Below are positions 1-8,966 of a stretch of 64,000 nucleotides of DNA, in pieces. How positions within the stretch are numbered: position 1 is the first letter of the stretch; each line of letters begins with the position of its first letter. The notes beneath the pieces were generated by a model. It was not told where the DNA came from, made no database searches, and was given only the letters and a program-made list of their open reading frames with translations. The translations under genes and the position numbers were made by a program. This stretch comes from Pedobacter sp. PACM 27299 (GTDB lineage: Bacteria; Bacteroidota; Bacteroidia; Sphingobacteriales; Sphingobacteriaceae). The stretch lies in NCBI RefSeq assembly GCF_001412655.1, contig NZ_CP012996.1, positions 2,976,001-3,040,000 of the forward strand. The letters are read 5' to 3'.

Positions 1-172
1 ACGTTAAATATTTCTTCTTCTTGCTGCATTGCCTGTTGTGGTTTAGAGAGTAAACACCTGCCAGCCGAAATAGTTAGTCTAAATCGTACACTTTTTGAAA
101 GCTGCCGTTCATTATCTGCCTTTGGCAGCTGGTTGATGGTTTATGATTTCGGGGCACCATTATTGGAAGCTT

Positions 173-478
173 ATGGAAAAACCTATGATAGCAATTGACA
201 ATGTACAACCTTTAAGCCCTGAAAGTTTATTTGAGCTTTTAAAAATGGAATTTCCTGCTTACGTGAATGAGCAGCTTGGTAGCAACCTGGCTGTGGAATT
301 TGCTCGCGTTGCTGATATTGTGAATATTAGTTTCCCGGAAATTATTGACGGAAACGCTTACACGATTACAGTCGGGGACAATAGTCTCGAACTTACTGAC
401 CACACTACAGATGGTACCTACAATACCGAGTTGCTGGAACAACATCTCATGGAGTTTTTGACTTTAAAGGCAGGTTAA
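173..478 (+). CDS. hypothetical acidic protein
   Basis: Small, acidic, soluble-looking protein of about 101 residues with no membrane segment, signal peptide or motif that I recognise. The frame can be extended to an ATG at 143. I prefer the ATG at 173 because the residues before it look like read-through of an upstream frame, but neither start has a convincing ribosome binding site. It stands alone ahead of a sensor kinase gene, with about 280 bases of non-coding sequence between them. Function unknown. Confidence 0.5.
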   Translation: MEKPMIAIDNVQPLSPESLFELLKMEFPAYVNEQLGSNLAVEFARVADIVNISFPEIIDGNAYTITVGDNSLELTDHTTDGTYNTELLEQHLMEFLTLKAG

Positions 479-762
479 TCTAACTGCTTTTTTCGGTTTA
501 TCCAGGTCGAGCTTTGCCGGTCGGGCCGCAGATTACTACAAACGACAGTAATGCAGATTTGTTTAGCGCCAGGAAAAATTAGTTTATTTTTCTGGCTGCT
601 TTTTTAAAATAGGGGGGACAGTTGGGCTAGGGATTGCTCAAGCCTACTTAAAATAGCTGCCGGATCGCTTTATTTCATTTTTTTTGAAACTATATTTGCA
701 TATGTGTGTTGGCCCTATACCTAATTTCATTGTCAGTTTTTGCTTATTTAATTTGAAAGCTT

Positions 763-2274
763 ATGCCGAATGTTGATGACCGCGTCTTGCTGTCATATGC
801 CGAAAACGAACAGGTACTTAATCTGCTACCGATTCCGATTGCTGTATTGAAGGGCGATTTATCTATTATCAATTTTGCCAATGATGCGATGTTTGAGCTC
901 TGGAAGCGTGACCGGTCTGTCGCAACGATTGGATTGCCATTAACCACGGCTTTTCCTGAGACCAATGATTCTTTTTTAGCGCAGATTCATCAGGTTTTTA
1001 AGACAGGGGATAGTTATAAGGATGAGGAGGTTTTACTGACCTTGAATGACAGCTCTGGCAAGTCTTATTCGATATTCATAGATTATACCTATAAGGCCAT
1101 CTTTGCGGAAAATGGGGTGATCATCGGGATTCTGGTTACTGCACAGGACGTGACCCATAGGGTATCTGCCAAGCAATTGCTACAGGATACCACCCAGCGG
1201 TTGAAAGATTCAAATCACGCCCTGGCCTCCAGTAATGAGGAATGCCTGATGGCCATTGAAACTGCTAAACTGGGCACCTGGAAGTTATCAGCAGACCGCA
1301 GTGCGCTGAGTTTTTCAGAGAGAGGTGTAGAAATTTATGGTTTGGCTGAAGCGCAGGTTTCGCTGAGTTCGGCGCTTGACTTGGTTAGGGAAGATTACCG
1401 AGAGTCCGTAGACCAGAGTTTAAAGGAAGTCATGGATTCTGGGGAAATGTTTGAGCTGGAGTATCCCATAAGGTCTTTAAAATCCGATGAAGATCGTTGG
1501 ATCCGTTTAACAGGAAGGGTGATGATGGATATACAAGGACATTCCACAATACTTAAAGGAACGCTGATGGACATCACGGGGCAGAAAATGGAGCTGATCC
1601 GTAAAAATGAGTTTATTGCTATGGCCAGTCATGAACTTAAAACACCGCTTACTTCACTCAATGGGCTGCTGCAACTGCTGAGCAGGAGACCTGAACTTAA
1701 AGCGGATACAAGTCTAGCAGAAATGATGGGGATGGCATTGTCTCAAATCAGGAAAATGACGAGTATGATCAATAGTTTTGTCAATATATCACGTTTGGAA
1801 GCTAGTAAGTTTGATTTGGATTTGACAGATTTTGATCTGGGGGAACTGGTGACTGAGCACTTGAATGAAGTTCGGGTTACCGCGCCGCGGCTCCAGTTTG
1901 TTCAGCAGGGGTGTAAGACGCTTAAGGTTAGGGCAGACCGGGTTAAAATTGGGGTTTTGCTGGCTAATCTGGTTGCGAATGCGGTCAAGTTTACTCCTCT
2001 TGGCAAATCCATTACAGTGAGCTGTTTTCAAAAGCCTGGTTATGTGGAAGTGAGTGTGATGGATCAGGGTTGTGGGATTGCTGAAAAAGACAGACATAAG
2101 GTATTTGAGCGCTTTAGCCAGATCGAGAATCCGCATGTCAAAAATTCGGCAGGTTTCGGTATTGGTCTGTTTTTATGTTCCGAGATCATTAGGCGTCATC
2201 ATGGGGAAATCTGGCTAGAAGATAGTAAAGGTACTGGTTGTGATTTTCATTTTCGGCTGCCTGCTATCGATTAA
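763..2274 (+). CDS. PAS-domain sensor histidine kinase
   Basis: 503-residue soluble sensor kinase without transmembrane segments, so probably a cytoplasmic sensor. A first PAS-like domain spans about residues 18-130 and a second (PAS_3-like, W-x-L followed by a late W-I-R-L-T-G) about 165-280. The dimerisation/phosphoacceptor region follows, with His290 in an S-H-E-L-K-T-P motif. The ATPase domain has an N-box (L-V-A-N-A-V-K-F-T-P), a G1 box (D-Q-G-C-G-I) and a G2 box (G-F-G-I-G-L). There is no receiver domain and no neighbouring response regulator gene, so its partner must be encoded elsewhere. The ligand is unknown. Confidence 0.9.
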   Translation: MPNVDDRVLLSYAENEQVLNLLPIPIAVLKGDLSIINFANDAMFELWKRDRSVATIGLPLTTAFPETNDSFLAQIHQVFKTGDSYKDEEVLLTLNDSSGKSYSIFIDYTYKAIFAENGVIIGILVTAQDVTHRVSAKQLLQDTTQRLKDSNHALASSNEECLMAIETAKLGTWKLSADRSALSFSERGVEIYGLAEAQVSLSSALDLVREDYRESVDQSLKEVMDSGEMFELEYPIRSLKSDEDRWIRLTGRVMMDIQGHSTILKGTLMDITGQKMELIRKNEFIAMASHELKTPLTSLNGLLQLLSRRPELKADTSLAEMMGMALSQIRKMTSMINSFVNISRLEASKFDLDLTDFDLGELVTEHLNEVRVTAPRLQFVQQGCKTLKVRADRVKIGVLLANLVANAVKFTPLGKSITVSCFQKPGYVEVSVMDQGCGIAEKDRHKVFERFSQIENPHVKNSAGFGIGLFLCSEIIRRHHGEIWLEDSKGTGCDFHFRLPAID

Positions 2275-2506
2275 TCATGTATAGTTCATTAACAGAAAGC
2301 CTGTAACTCTCAACAAATGCTTATTTGTTGAAATTGAGTAGTCCGGGAAATCCGTATCCTCACGCATTAGGTTTAATAGAGGATGGCGCATGTGCTGACT
2401 TACCCATTGTAGGTGGGAACCCAATTTGATGATATTAAATTGATTGAAAAGCCAATTAGCTATTATAGGTCAAGTCAGTTTCTACTATTTGGTTTTGTTC
2501 ATCATT

Positions 2507-3511
2507 TTATAGCTCGTTTATTTTTTTGCCCTGGTAATTTGTAAATCTGCTATGTTTGGGTTCGCCAACCAGTTGCTTTCCGTAAATGCTGTTGTGTCCG
2601 GAAAATAAATAGGCAACTACACAGGCTATGGCAATATATACACCACATTCACTACCAAATAATTCCATTGCCATAACCATGCAAGCCAATGGGGTATTGG
2701 TGGCGCCCGCAAAGACTGCAACAAACCCCATACCGGCCAAGAGTCCAGTGGGAAGCGGAATAAAGTAAGATAATGCATTACCTAATGCTGCGCCAATAAA
2801 AAACAAGGACGTTACTTCGCCTCCTTTAAAACCTGCTGCTAAAGTGATAACGGTGAATGCCATTTTTACGGCAAAGTCGTACGGAGGTAATTGCTGGTCA
2901 AAGGATGCAACGATTGTAGGGATCCCCACTCCAATGTACTTTGTAGTGCCAATGGCCCAAACAGCAAGTGCGATGATAATACCACCAACTAAAGGACGTA
3001 GAGGAGGAAATGTAATTTTTGATTTGAAGATGGAGTTGGTAAAATGGATTATTTTACTGAAAGAAGCGGCGCAGATACCGAATGATATTCCTGCTATAAT
3101 TGCATAAATGATATGTAGCACAGAAATATCAGGAACAAGGTTGATGTGATAGTGTGTATGATGCGTATTCCAAAGTTTCGTTACCAGATCTGCAATGATT
3201 GCAGACGCAAACGCGGGAAAAATGGCGTTGTTGCCGGGCTCTATGTCCTTGCCCAGGTAATAATAGAGCAACCCTATAGCTAACCCACCAAAGGGTAGCA
3301 TGGTAATGAGCCATAGATGGTTTTCACGGTAACTGGTAACCCAATCCAATGATTGTAGGAAACCTGCCGAGGCTGAACCAATACAAACACCAATTATTGA
3401 GCTAAGACACAGCCATCTCACTATATAGGGCATTGCTGGATAACTCCTGAAAAATGCACGAACTTGAATATTGATTTTAGTGCCGGATGATTTTTGTTGT
3501 TTTGTTGACAT
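2507..3511 (-). CDS. ClC-type chloride channel/transporter, internally deleted
   Basis: Membrane protein of the voltage-gated chloride channel (ClC) family, 334 residues, whereas related proteins usually have about 430. The C-terminal half is well preserved, including the K-G-G-E-V-T-S-L-F-F motif of the second ion-binding helix. The N-terminal helices are also present. However, residue N95 (Y-L-G-K-D-I-E-P-G-N-N) is joined directly to A-I-F-P-A-F, which in relatives lies roughly 95-100 residues further on. The segment carrying the G-R-E-G-T selectivity-filter motif and adjacent helices is therefore absent without loss of frame. It is probably non-functional as a channel. It lies downstream of the P-type ATPase gene on the same strand, 168 bases away. 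Confidence 0.8.
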   Translation of the reverse strand: MSTKQQKSSGTKINIQVRAFFRSYPAMPYIVRWLCLSSIIGVCIGSASAGFLQSLDWVTSYRENHLWLITMLPFGGLAIGLLYYYLGKDIEPGNNAIFPAFASAIIADLVTKLWNTHHTHYHINLVPDISVLHIIYAIIAGISFGICAASFSKIIHFTNSIFKSKITFPPLRPLVGGIIIALAVWAIGTTKYIGVGIPTIVASFDQQLPPYDFAVKMAFTVITLAAGFKGGEVTSLFFIGAALGNALSYFIPLPTGLLAGMGFVAVFAGATNTPLACMVMAMELFGSECGVYIAIACVVAYLFSGHNSIYGKQLVGEPKHSRFTNYQGKKINEL

Positions 3512-3679
3512 ACTTTTCCTGATTAAATGTGTTGAACATTAAATTAACCAGGCGCCATCAGCTTTTTAGGGCGGTTCAATCAGGAAGACACCATTTCCTT
3601 TTCTGTGACAAATATAGTGATTACATCATATCAAATGATATCAAAGAAACGCATAATGTATACTTCTCAAAGCGAAAAT

Positions 3680-6196
3680 TTAAGATACTGAATGTGCTGC
3701 CGTTTGATACCTTTTTTTCCATTTAACAAACTCATACCAGATTACGGAGAGAAATCCAATGCAGACGCTTATAGACAAGTGTATCAAGTCTGGTTGCTTG
3801 AATTCAAAGAATTTGGTTAATGGGCTGATGTAAAGTATAGCGCCTGAAATTAGTATAGTTGCAACAACAATCAGGTATACCAGGTTGTTGTTATACTTTA
3901 TGGTTGTGAATAGTGAATAATAGAAAGATCTGTTGACCAGCGTGAGCAGTATATTTGCAGCTATTAAACAGGTAAATACCATGGCCCTTGTGAGTTGTTC
4001 ACTATAACCATGTTGAACAGCAAGTTGATAAGTTATCAATGCTCCTGCGGTGATTATTAATCCCTGGATAATGCTTGTGGTTAATTCTTTCCTGTTGAAA
4101 AATGTTGTAGAAAAAGGACGCGGTTTTTGAAGCATGGTGTTTTTTTCTATCGGTTCATTTTCATAAATGATAGAACAGGTTGGGCCCATCACAAGTTCAA
4201 GAAAAATAATGTGAATAGGAGAGAAGATGTTCGGATAAATCCAACCCAATGCTAATGGAACGAAAACAGTTAATATGATAGGGATGTGAATAGAGATAAT
4301 ATATTGAATTGCTTTCTTCAGATTGGCATATATTCTTCTTCCCATTGCTATAGCATCTACCATTCTGGCGAGGTCGTCATCCAATAAAATCAATGAAGCT
4401 GCTTGTTTTGCTATTTCTGTTCCTCTTTTCCCCATAGCAATTCCTATGTGGGCTGCCTTTAATGCAGGACCATCGTTAACGCCATCACCGGTCATTGCAA
4501 CGATTTCGTTCCTTGATTTTAATGCATTAATGATTTTCAACTTCGCGTCCGGGAACATCCTGGAAAATATATTGGTTTCCAATACAGCTTGCTGAAGTTC
4601 CTTATCAGACATTTTCATGAGCTGCTCACCAGTTATGCTTTTTTCAAATCCCCTGAATCCAATTTGCTTCGCAATGGCAATGGTAGTTGCTGCGTTATCA
4701 CCTGTTACGATTTTAACGGTAATACCAGCCTGGTAGAAATCATTTAGTACTTTCTCAATATGTTGCTTAGGCGGATCGTAAAAAGCTACAATGCCAATAA
4801 ATTTAAACTTGAATTTTTGCTGCTGATCTGGGAATTCTGATCCTTTAAAATCAGAGTTGCCCACAGCGAGGAGGCGATATCCTTCTGATGCAAGTAGGTT
4901 AACGGCTTCGGCGATCTTTTCTTTTTCTAAATTGTCAAGTTCCGATACTGCAATTAAGGCCTCCGGAGCACCCTTTGCTGCAATGATACGTAGGCCATCT
5001 TTATCTTCAAATAAATGGGTCATCATGGGAGGCTTTCCTCCCAAAGGATACTCATGAATCATTTTATACTGCTGCCGTTCATCATGAAAGGTGGTATTAG
5101 TATAACAATCGTGTAAGGCGACTTCCATTGGATCGAACGGAATAGGCTCACTGGCCCACATTCCAATTCGAACCAGGGCTTTTGCTGCATCTTCAAGATC
5201 GTGATCAGGAGCTATTATTTTATCGGAAGACAAGAGGTAAAGTTTAGCAAGACTCATCTTGTTTTCTGTAATTGTTCCGGTTTTGTCAGTACAAATCACA
5301 GTTGCGCTTCCGAGTGTTTCTACCGTTTTCATCTGTTTAACAACCACGCCCATTTGCATCATCCGCCATGCGCCCAAAGCCATAAAAGTGGTAAAAGCAA
5401 CAGGTATTTCTTCAGGTAAAATACTCATTGCAAGGGTTAGTGCTTTTAAAAGACTATCTAGTAAATTGAAGGAATTGAAGTAATTAATGCCCCATACTAT
5501 GCAGAAAATGACTGCACCAGCAATCACCATTTTTTTTATGAAATTGTTAATCTGTAACTCGAGTGGAGTTTTTTCTTCTTTGATATCTTCCAGGCTCTTA
5601 CCAATTCTCCCTAATTTCGTGTCATTGCCAACAGCTGTAATCGTTGCAATAGCCAACCCACTTGCTACTGTTGTGCCTTGGAAAATCAGATGATCTTCAG
5701 TGTCCTTGTCTTTATATACAGTAAGGGATTCCCCCGTCAGTATAGACTCATCAACCGAAAAGTCATTGGAATGAATGATGCTGCCGTCAGCGGTGATGGA
5801 AGTGCCTTCTTCAACTATTAAACGATCACCAATGACTATTTCTTCGCTTTTAATTTCCTCAACCTTACCATCTCTGATGACTTTACAATTTGGTTGACTG
5901 TAAGTTTTTAACTTTTCAAGTGCATTCCGGCTTCTGGAGTCTTGATAAAGTGAGATAGCTGATACTAAAACGACAGCAGATGCCAGAAAAATGGCATCGC
6001 CAGATTTACCACTAATGATGTAGATAACTGCGGCGACCATTAGCAAGATGACCATAGGTTCTTTAGCCAGGTTTTTAATGGCATCTAAAAGACTATTTTC
6101 TTTTTTGTAGGTTAAACGGTTGTAGCCATTTTTTGATCTTGATGCAATGACCTCCTGTTTTGATAATCCCTGAATATTAAAGTTGCTTAAAGACAT
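3680..6196 (-). CDS. cation-translocating P-type ATPase (P2-like)
   Basis: 838-residue P-type ATPase that should pump a cation across the inner membrane using ATP. Visible elements are the N-terminal cation-ATPase domain (1-70), the actuator domain with T-G-E-S at 154-157, M4 with P-E-E-I-P at 261-265, the phosphorylation site D304-K-T-G-T, and the hinge T-G-D-G-V-N-D. The M6 segment reads F-L-E-L-V-M-G-P-T, lacking the N-x-x-x-D pair of calcium pumps, so ion specificity is open. There is no heavy-metal-binding N-domain. A TGAT-N4-ATCA dyad lies about 50 bases upstream, so it probably belongs to the FNR-like regulon of this region. Confidence 0.92.
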   Translation of the reverse strand: MSLSNFNIQGLSKQEVIASRSKNGYNRLTYKKENSLLDAIKNLAKEPMVILLMVAAVIYIISGKSGDAIFLASAVVLVSAISLYQDSRSRNALEKLKTYSQPNCKVIRDGKVEEIKSEEIVIGDRLIVEEGTSITADGSIIHSNDFSVDESILTGESLTVYKDKDTEDHLIFQGTTVASGLAIATITAVGNDTKLGRIGKSLEDIKEEKTPLELQINNFIKKMVIAGAVIFCIVWGINYFNSFNLLDSLLKALTLAMSILPEEIPVAFTTFMALGAWRMMQMGVVVKQMKTVETLGSATVICTDKTGTITENKMSLAKLYLLSSDKIIAPDHDLEDAAKALVRIGMWASEPIPFDPMEVALHDCYTNTTFHDERQQYKMIHEYPLGGKPPMMTHLFEDKDGLRIIAAKGAPEALIAVSELDNLEKEKIAEAVNLLASEGYRLLAVGNSDFKGSEFPDQQQKFKFKFIGIVAFYDPPKQHIEKVLNDFYQAGITVKIVTGDNAATTIAIAKQIGFRGFEKSITGEQLMKMSDKELQQAVLETNIFSRMFPDAKLKIINALKSRNEIVAMTGDGVNDGPALKAAHIGIAMGKRGTEIAKQAASLILLDDDLARMVDAIAMGRRIYANLKKAIQYIISIHIPIILTVFVPLALGWIYPNIFSPIHIIFLELVMGPTCSIIYENEPIEKNTMLQKPRPFSTTFFNRKELTTSIIQGLIITAGALITYQLAVQHGYSEQLTRAMVFTCLIAANILLTLVNRSFYYSLFTTIKYNNNLVYLIVVATILISGAILYISPLTKFFEFKQPDLIHLSISVCIGFLSVIWYEFVKWKKRYQTAAHSVS

Positions 6197-6245
6197 GTGT
6201 TTAGGATTGATACCTTAAAAATCGTGTATCTATCTGAACAAAAGC

Positions 6246-6259
6246 ATGATGAACATCAT
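6246..6259. promoter_or_regulatory. FNR-like dyad upstream of P-type ATPase
   Basis: Perfect palindrome ATGAT-gaac-ATCAT about 50 bases upstream of the ATPase start at 6196. It is one of a family of identical-half-site dyads in the promoters of this region. Binding by the CRP/FNR-type response regulator at 16092-17144 is inferred, not shown. Confidence 0.6.
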
Positions 6260-6310
6260 CGTTTTAGATGATGAAGATTATAAGTAGAAAAAAAGGACAG
6301 AATAGAAATT

Positions 6311-7000
6311 CTACGCTGTTTTAACACCAAAAAAATAGCCCACAGCAGCAGTCATTAACATGGCTGCTGTTCCCCAGAAGCAGATTCTGACAACAGCTTT
6401 GCCTATATTTGATCCGCCGGCTTTTGCAGCTACAATCGCGGATATGGCTAAAAATATAATCGAAAAACCATATTGGTAAATGACCATTAAGTTTAGGGGG
6501 GCAAAGATGGAAACCAGCATTGGAAGCATACCTCCTGTGATAAATGAGGCCGCTGAGGCCAGAGCAGCTTGCATTGGTTTTGCCTGTGTGATTTCGTTGA
6601 TACCCAATTCATCCTTGGCATGTGTACCCAGGGCATCATGGGCAGTGAGCTGTTCAGCAACCTGCATAGCCAGGTTTTTTTCGAGGCCTCTTTGCTGGTA
6701 AAGTTTAGCCAGCTCCCTCAGCTCAATTTCAGGCATATTTTCCAATTCCTGTTTTTCTCTTGTCAGATCGGCAATTTCAATGTCAGATTGTGAGCTTACG
6801 GAAACATATTCCCCAGCAGCCATAGACAGCGCACCTGCTACCAGTCCGGCCAGGGCAGCAAGAACTATTGGTTCACGCGTGGTACTGGCTGCTGCAATGC
6901 CAATGGCTAAACTGGTTGTAGACAGAATGCCATCATTTGCGCCTAAAACTGCAGCCCTCAGCCAACCGCTTCTGGTGGTGTAATGTTCCTCTAGCTTCAT
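6311..7000 (-). CDS. VIT1/CCC1-family membrane transporter
   Basis: 229-residue integral membrane protein of the vacuolar iron transporter (VIT1/CCC1) family, members of which move iron or manganese. The N-terminus R-x-x-V-L-G-A-N-D-G-I-L-S-T-T-S is the family hallmark in the first helix. A charged cytoplasmic segment (about 75-140, with R-E-K-Q-E-L-E-N-M-P-E-I-E-L-R-E-L) separates two N-terminal helices from three C-terminal ones. The second hallmark, A-A-S-F-I-T-G-G-M-L-P, is at about 150-160. It sits 25 bases downstream of the haem-binding protein gene on the same strand, so co-transcription is possible. Exact substrate uncertain. Confidence 0.9.
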   Translation of the reverse strand: MKLEEHYTTRSGWLRAAVLGANDGILSTTSLAIGIAAASTTREPIVLAALAGLVAGALSMAAGEYVSVSSQSDIEIADLTREKQELENMPEIELRELAKLYQQRGLEKNLAMQVAEQLTAHDALGTHAKDELGINEITQAKPMQAALASAASFITGGMLPMLVSIFAPLNLMVIYQYGFSIIFLAISAIVAAKAGGSNIGKAVVRICFWGTAAMLMTAAVGYFFGVKTA

Positions 7001-7025
7001 ATGATATTTTGTTTCCCTAATGACA

Positions 7026-7475
7026 TTAATTAATAGCGTTCTTCAGTGCTTTTGCCCAAGCAATGATTTTGTCTTTATCCTGAGTGGAAAGCACGGCTTT
7101 CCTGTGGACTAATGTGTAGGAACTTAAGGGCATTTCATCCTTTTCAATCACTTCAACTACTTCATCCAGCTTGTGCTTTTTCTTTTTAATATTATAAGTG
7201 TTGAACTGATCAAAGTTCAGTTCTTTTTTGCCATCATTGACATGGCTTTGCAGCCACCATGAAAACGGTTGGATCTGACTATACCAGGGATAGACCGTAT
7301 TATTGGAATGGCAATCGTAACAGCTCGTTCGAAGCAGCAGCCCAATTTCTTTTGGAACCTGATAGTTTGCTTCAATTGCATTTGGCGATGCTGAGGCAGA
7401 GCTATTTCTTCCCCGTCTGAAGAGCTGGATCAAGAGCATCAGTACCGCAAAAATCAGTAATACTTTCCTGACCAT
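7026..7475 (-). CDS. haem-binding domain protein (Haem_bd)
   Basis: 149-residue protein with one N-terminal membrane anchor (about residues 3-19) and a periplasmic domain of the Haem_bd family. The single C-x-x-C-H haem attachment motif (S-C-Y-D-C-H-S-N) is followed by the family's N-T-V-Y-P-W-Y and W-W-L-Q-S-H-V-N-D-G segments. It is likely a membrane-anchored mono-haem c-type cytochrome involved in periplasmic electron transfer. It is the last gene of the Rieske/thioredoxin/ApbE/DUF4266/DUF3570 redox operon, 30 bases downstream of the DUF3570 gene. Confidence 0.88.
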   Translation of the reverse strand: MVRKVLLIFAVLMLLIQLFRRGRNSSASASPNAIEANYQVPKEIGLLLRTSCYDCHSNNTVYPWYSQIQPFSWWLQSHVNDGKKELNFDQFNTYNIKKKKHKLDEVVEVIEKDEMPLSSYTLVHRKAVLSTQDKDKIIAWAKALKNAIN

Positions 7476-7505
7476 GTCTTTATTGGTTAATGTTAACGAT
7501 TTCCA

Positions 7506-8726
7506 TTATTTTACTTTTAAATTTAAGGTAATGATGTTAGAAACCAAACCTGTTGACCTGCTATAATGTCCATATCTCAGTTCTAACATATTTAAGTGCT
7601 GCCAGCCAAATACACCATGTGGCGGTGCAAGCCGGATGCCGGCGCCATAAAAATCACTATTCAATGTAGATAGATCATAATCGCTGGTGAAATATTGAGA
7701 TGATGGATCATGCTGTCCATAAGGTGCAAAATATTTGGTTCCCGTTTGTTTATTGTAGCGATAAAAAGGACTGAGAGAGATAAATGATGTCAGTTTAACC
7801 GGAACTTCTATTTCCGCTGTGTGTGCCCTGATGCCCCAGTTATCCATGAAATACCGGTAATATGTCCGGACAATCACCTGATCTGTAGCAAAATAGTTTA
7901 GTCTCGCAGCGATAGGCAATTTGTAACGTTGATCAGGCAGGTTTTCTGCTCTTAAAGAGCCATCTGTAAAATAATTACGTTGATATTTGGTGGCCAGCAA
8001 ACCTTTTTGATAAGCAGGTTCAATGATAAGTTGCGCTTGTAGTTTTTGATTAATCACTTGTGAAAGGGCAAATGATGCACTGAACGAGTTTCTTGGACTG
8101 GATCCTTCACTTCTGGATTCGTGACCATTACCCAGACTTGCTGCGGATCTCAGTTCAATAGGTAAAATCACTTTCCAGGTATCTAAAAAAGCCTGTAGTT
8201 TAAAATCAAACTGGGTATTTTTATCTTTTGATAACCGGGTAAGGTTAAAGCCCGCACCTAATGACTGATAGTCATACTCAGTTGAAAAGGAGCCCGTAAA
8301 TCCGAAAGCATTACCTGTTTTTTCATTACTATGTGTCCAGTTTAAAGATGGATAAATACGTGTATCAGCCATGGATGCAGAAGAAATCGTACTCGGATCT
8401 ATCTTATCAGATGAAGCAGAGGTGTAATGATCTACGCCAAGTTCAAACAAGAAAGTATTCTTGTTACCTGCTTTGTTGTATTTAGACAATTGCAGATCAA
8501 TGGTATTGGCAAAATCTGATAGTTTCTCTGTTCCAATACCACCGGTAACAGCCGAATTGTTGCCAGTTTGATGGTAATAGGCCGATACCAGGTTGATCTC
8601 GTCAATTTTAAGCTTTCTGCTTTGGTAATTACTGGTATCGGAAGGATTGGTTTTAATTTTAATTTGTCCATGGGCGCCTAAAACGCCGAGGAACAGCATG
8701 AGTACATGCAGATAAATCTTTCTCAT
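7506..8726 (-). CDS. DUF3570 family putative outer-membrane protein
   Basis: 406 residues with a cleavable signal peptide (about 1-21, ending G-A-H-G-Q). The rest is an alternating-strand composition rich in aromatic residues, typical of an outer-membrane beta-barrel. The organisation and neighbours (DUF4266 lipoprotein, ApbE, thioredoxin, Rieske protein) match the recurrent DUF3570 gene cluster. The molecular role of the family is not established. A barrel partnering a flavinylated or thiol-redox system is an inference from context. It begins 8 bases after the DUF4266 gene, so the two are almost certainly co-transcribed. Confidence 0.8.
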   Translation of the reverse strand: MRKIYLHVLMLFLGVLGAHGQIKIKTNPSDTSNYQSRKLKIDEINLVSAYYHQTGNNSAVTGGIGTEKLSDFANTIDLQLSKYNKAGNKNTFLFELGVDHYTSASSDKIDPSTISSASMADTRIYPSLNWTHSNEKTGNAFGFTGSFSTEYDYQSLGAGFNLTRLSKDKNTQFDFKLQAFLDTWKVILPIELRSAASLGNGHESRSEGSSPRNSFSASFALSQVINQKLQAQLIIEPAYQKGLLATKYQRNYFTDGSLRAENLPDQRYKLPIAARLNYFATDQVIVRTYYRYFMDNWGIRAHTAEIEVPVKLTSFISLSPFYRYNKQTGTKYFAPYGQHDPSSQYFTSDYDLSTLNSDFYGAGIRLAPPHGVFGWQHLNMLELRYGHYSRSTGLVSNIITLNLKVK

Positions 8727-8734
8727 GATTTCAG

Positions 8735-8965
8735 TTAGTTACAGCCACAACCACCACCGCTTTTGCCACCATTGGCCCCTGAACCTCCCTCCCTGTATAG
8801 TTGGAAACTCTGTTCAAATTTCTGGGCCGTTCGGGATGATAAAGCCATTTCAGCATCGTTAAGCTTGCTTTTTTGATAGGGTTTAACTGTTGCGCATGCG
8901 CTAAGCAGGCTAAGGATAAAAAATCCTGCGCCCAGTAGTACTGATATTGGAATGGAAGTTTTCAT
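8735..8965 (-). CDS. DUF4266 small lipoprotein
   Basis: 76-residue secreted lipoprotein. A hydrophobic signal ends in a lipobox (L-L-S-A-C), followed by the conserved V-K-P-Y-Q-K-S-K-L-N-D-A-E-M segment of DUF4266. The tail is glycine-rich and cysteine-containing, ending G-G-G-C-G-C-N. The terminal C-x-C could bind metal or be redox active, which is speculative. It lies between ApbE (1 base away) and the DUF3570 gene (8 bases away), the order usually seen for this family. Confidence 0.8.
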   Translation of the reverse strand: MKTSIPISVLLGAGFFILSLLSACATVKPYQKSKLNDAEMALSSRTAQKFEQSFQLYREGGSGANGGKSGGGCGCN

Positions 8966-8966
8966 A

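Noticed and set aside
1..198. Plus-strand open frame from the window edge to a TGA at 196-198 (about 65 codons)
   Set aside because: It overlaps the start of the 173-478 gene, is cysteine-rich without a recognisable motif, and its 5' end is outside the window. It could be the tail of a gene but cannot be supported.
239..445. Minus-strand 68-codon frame
   Set aside because: Antisense to the small gene at 173-478, with no family features.
1789..2136. Minus-strand 115-codon frame inside the sensor kinase
   Set aside because: Lies antisense to the conserved HATPase domain; composition is that of a shadow frame.
2275..2506. Possible regulatory RNA or promoter in the gap between the PAS kinase and ClC genes
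   Set aside because: No stable hairpin with a T-run or known riboswitch core could be made out. The gap lies between convergent genes.
3616..3628. GTGATTACATCAT between the ClC and ATPase genes
   Set aside because: Resembles the FNR-like dyad but the half-sites are one base too close (TGAT-N3-ATCA), and it lies downstream of the ATPase gene.
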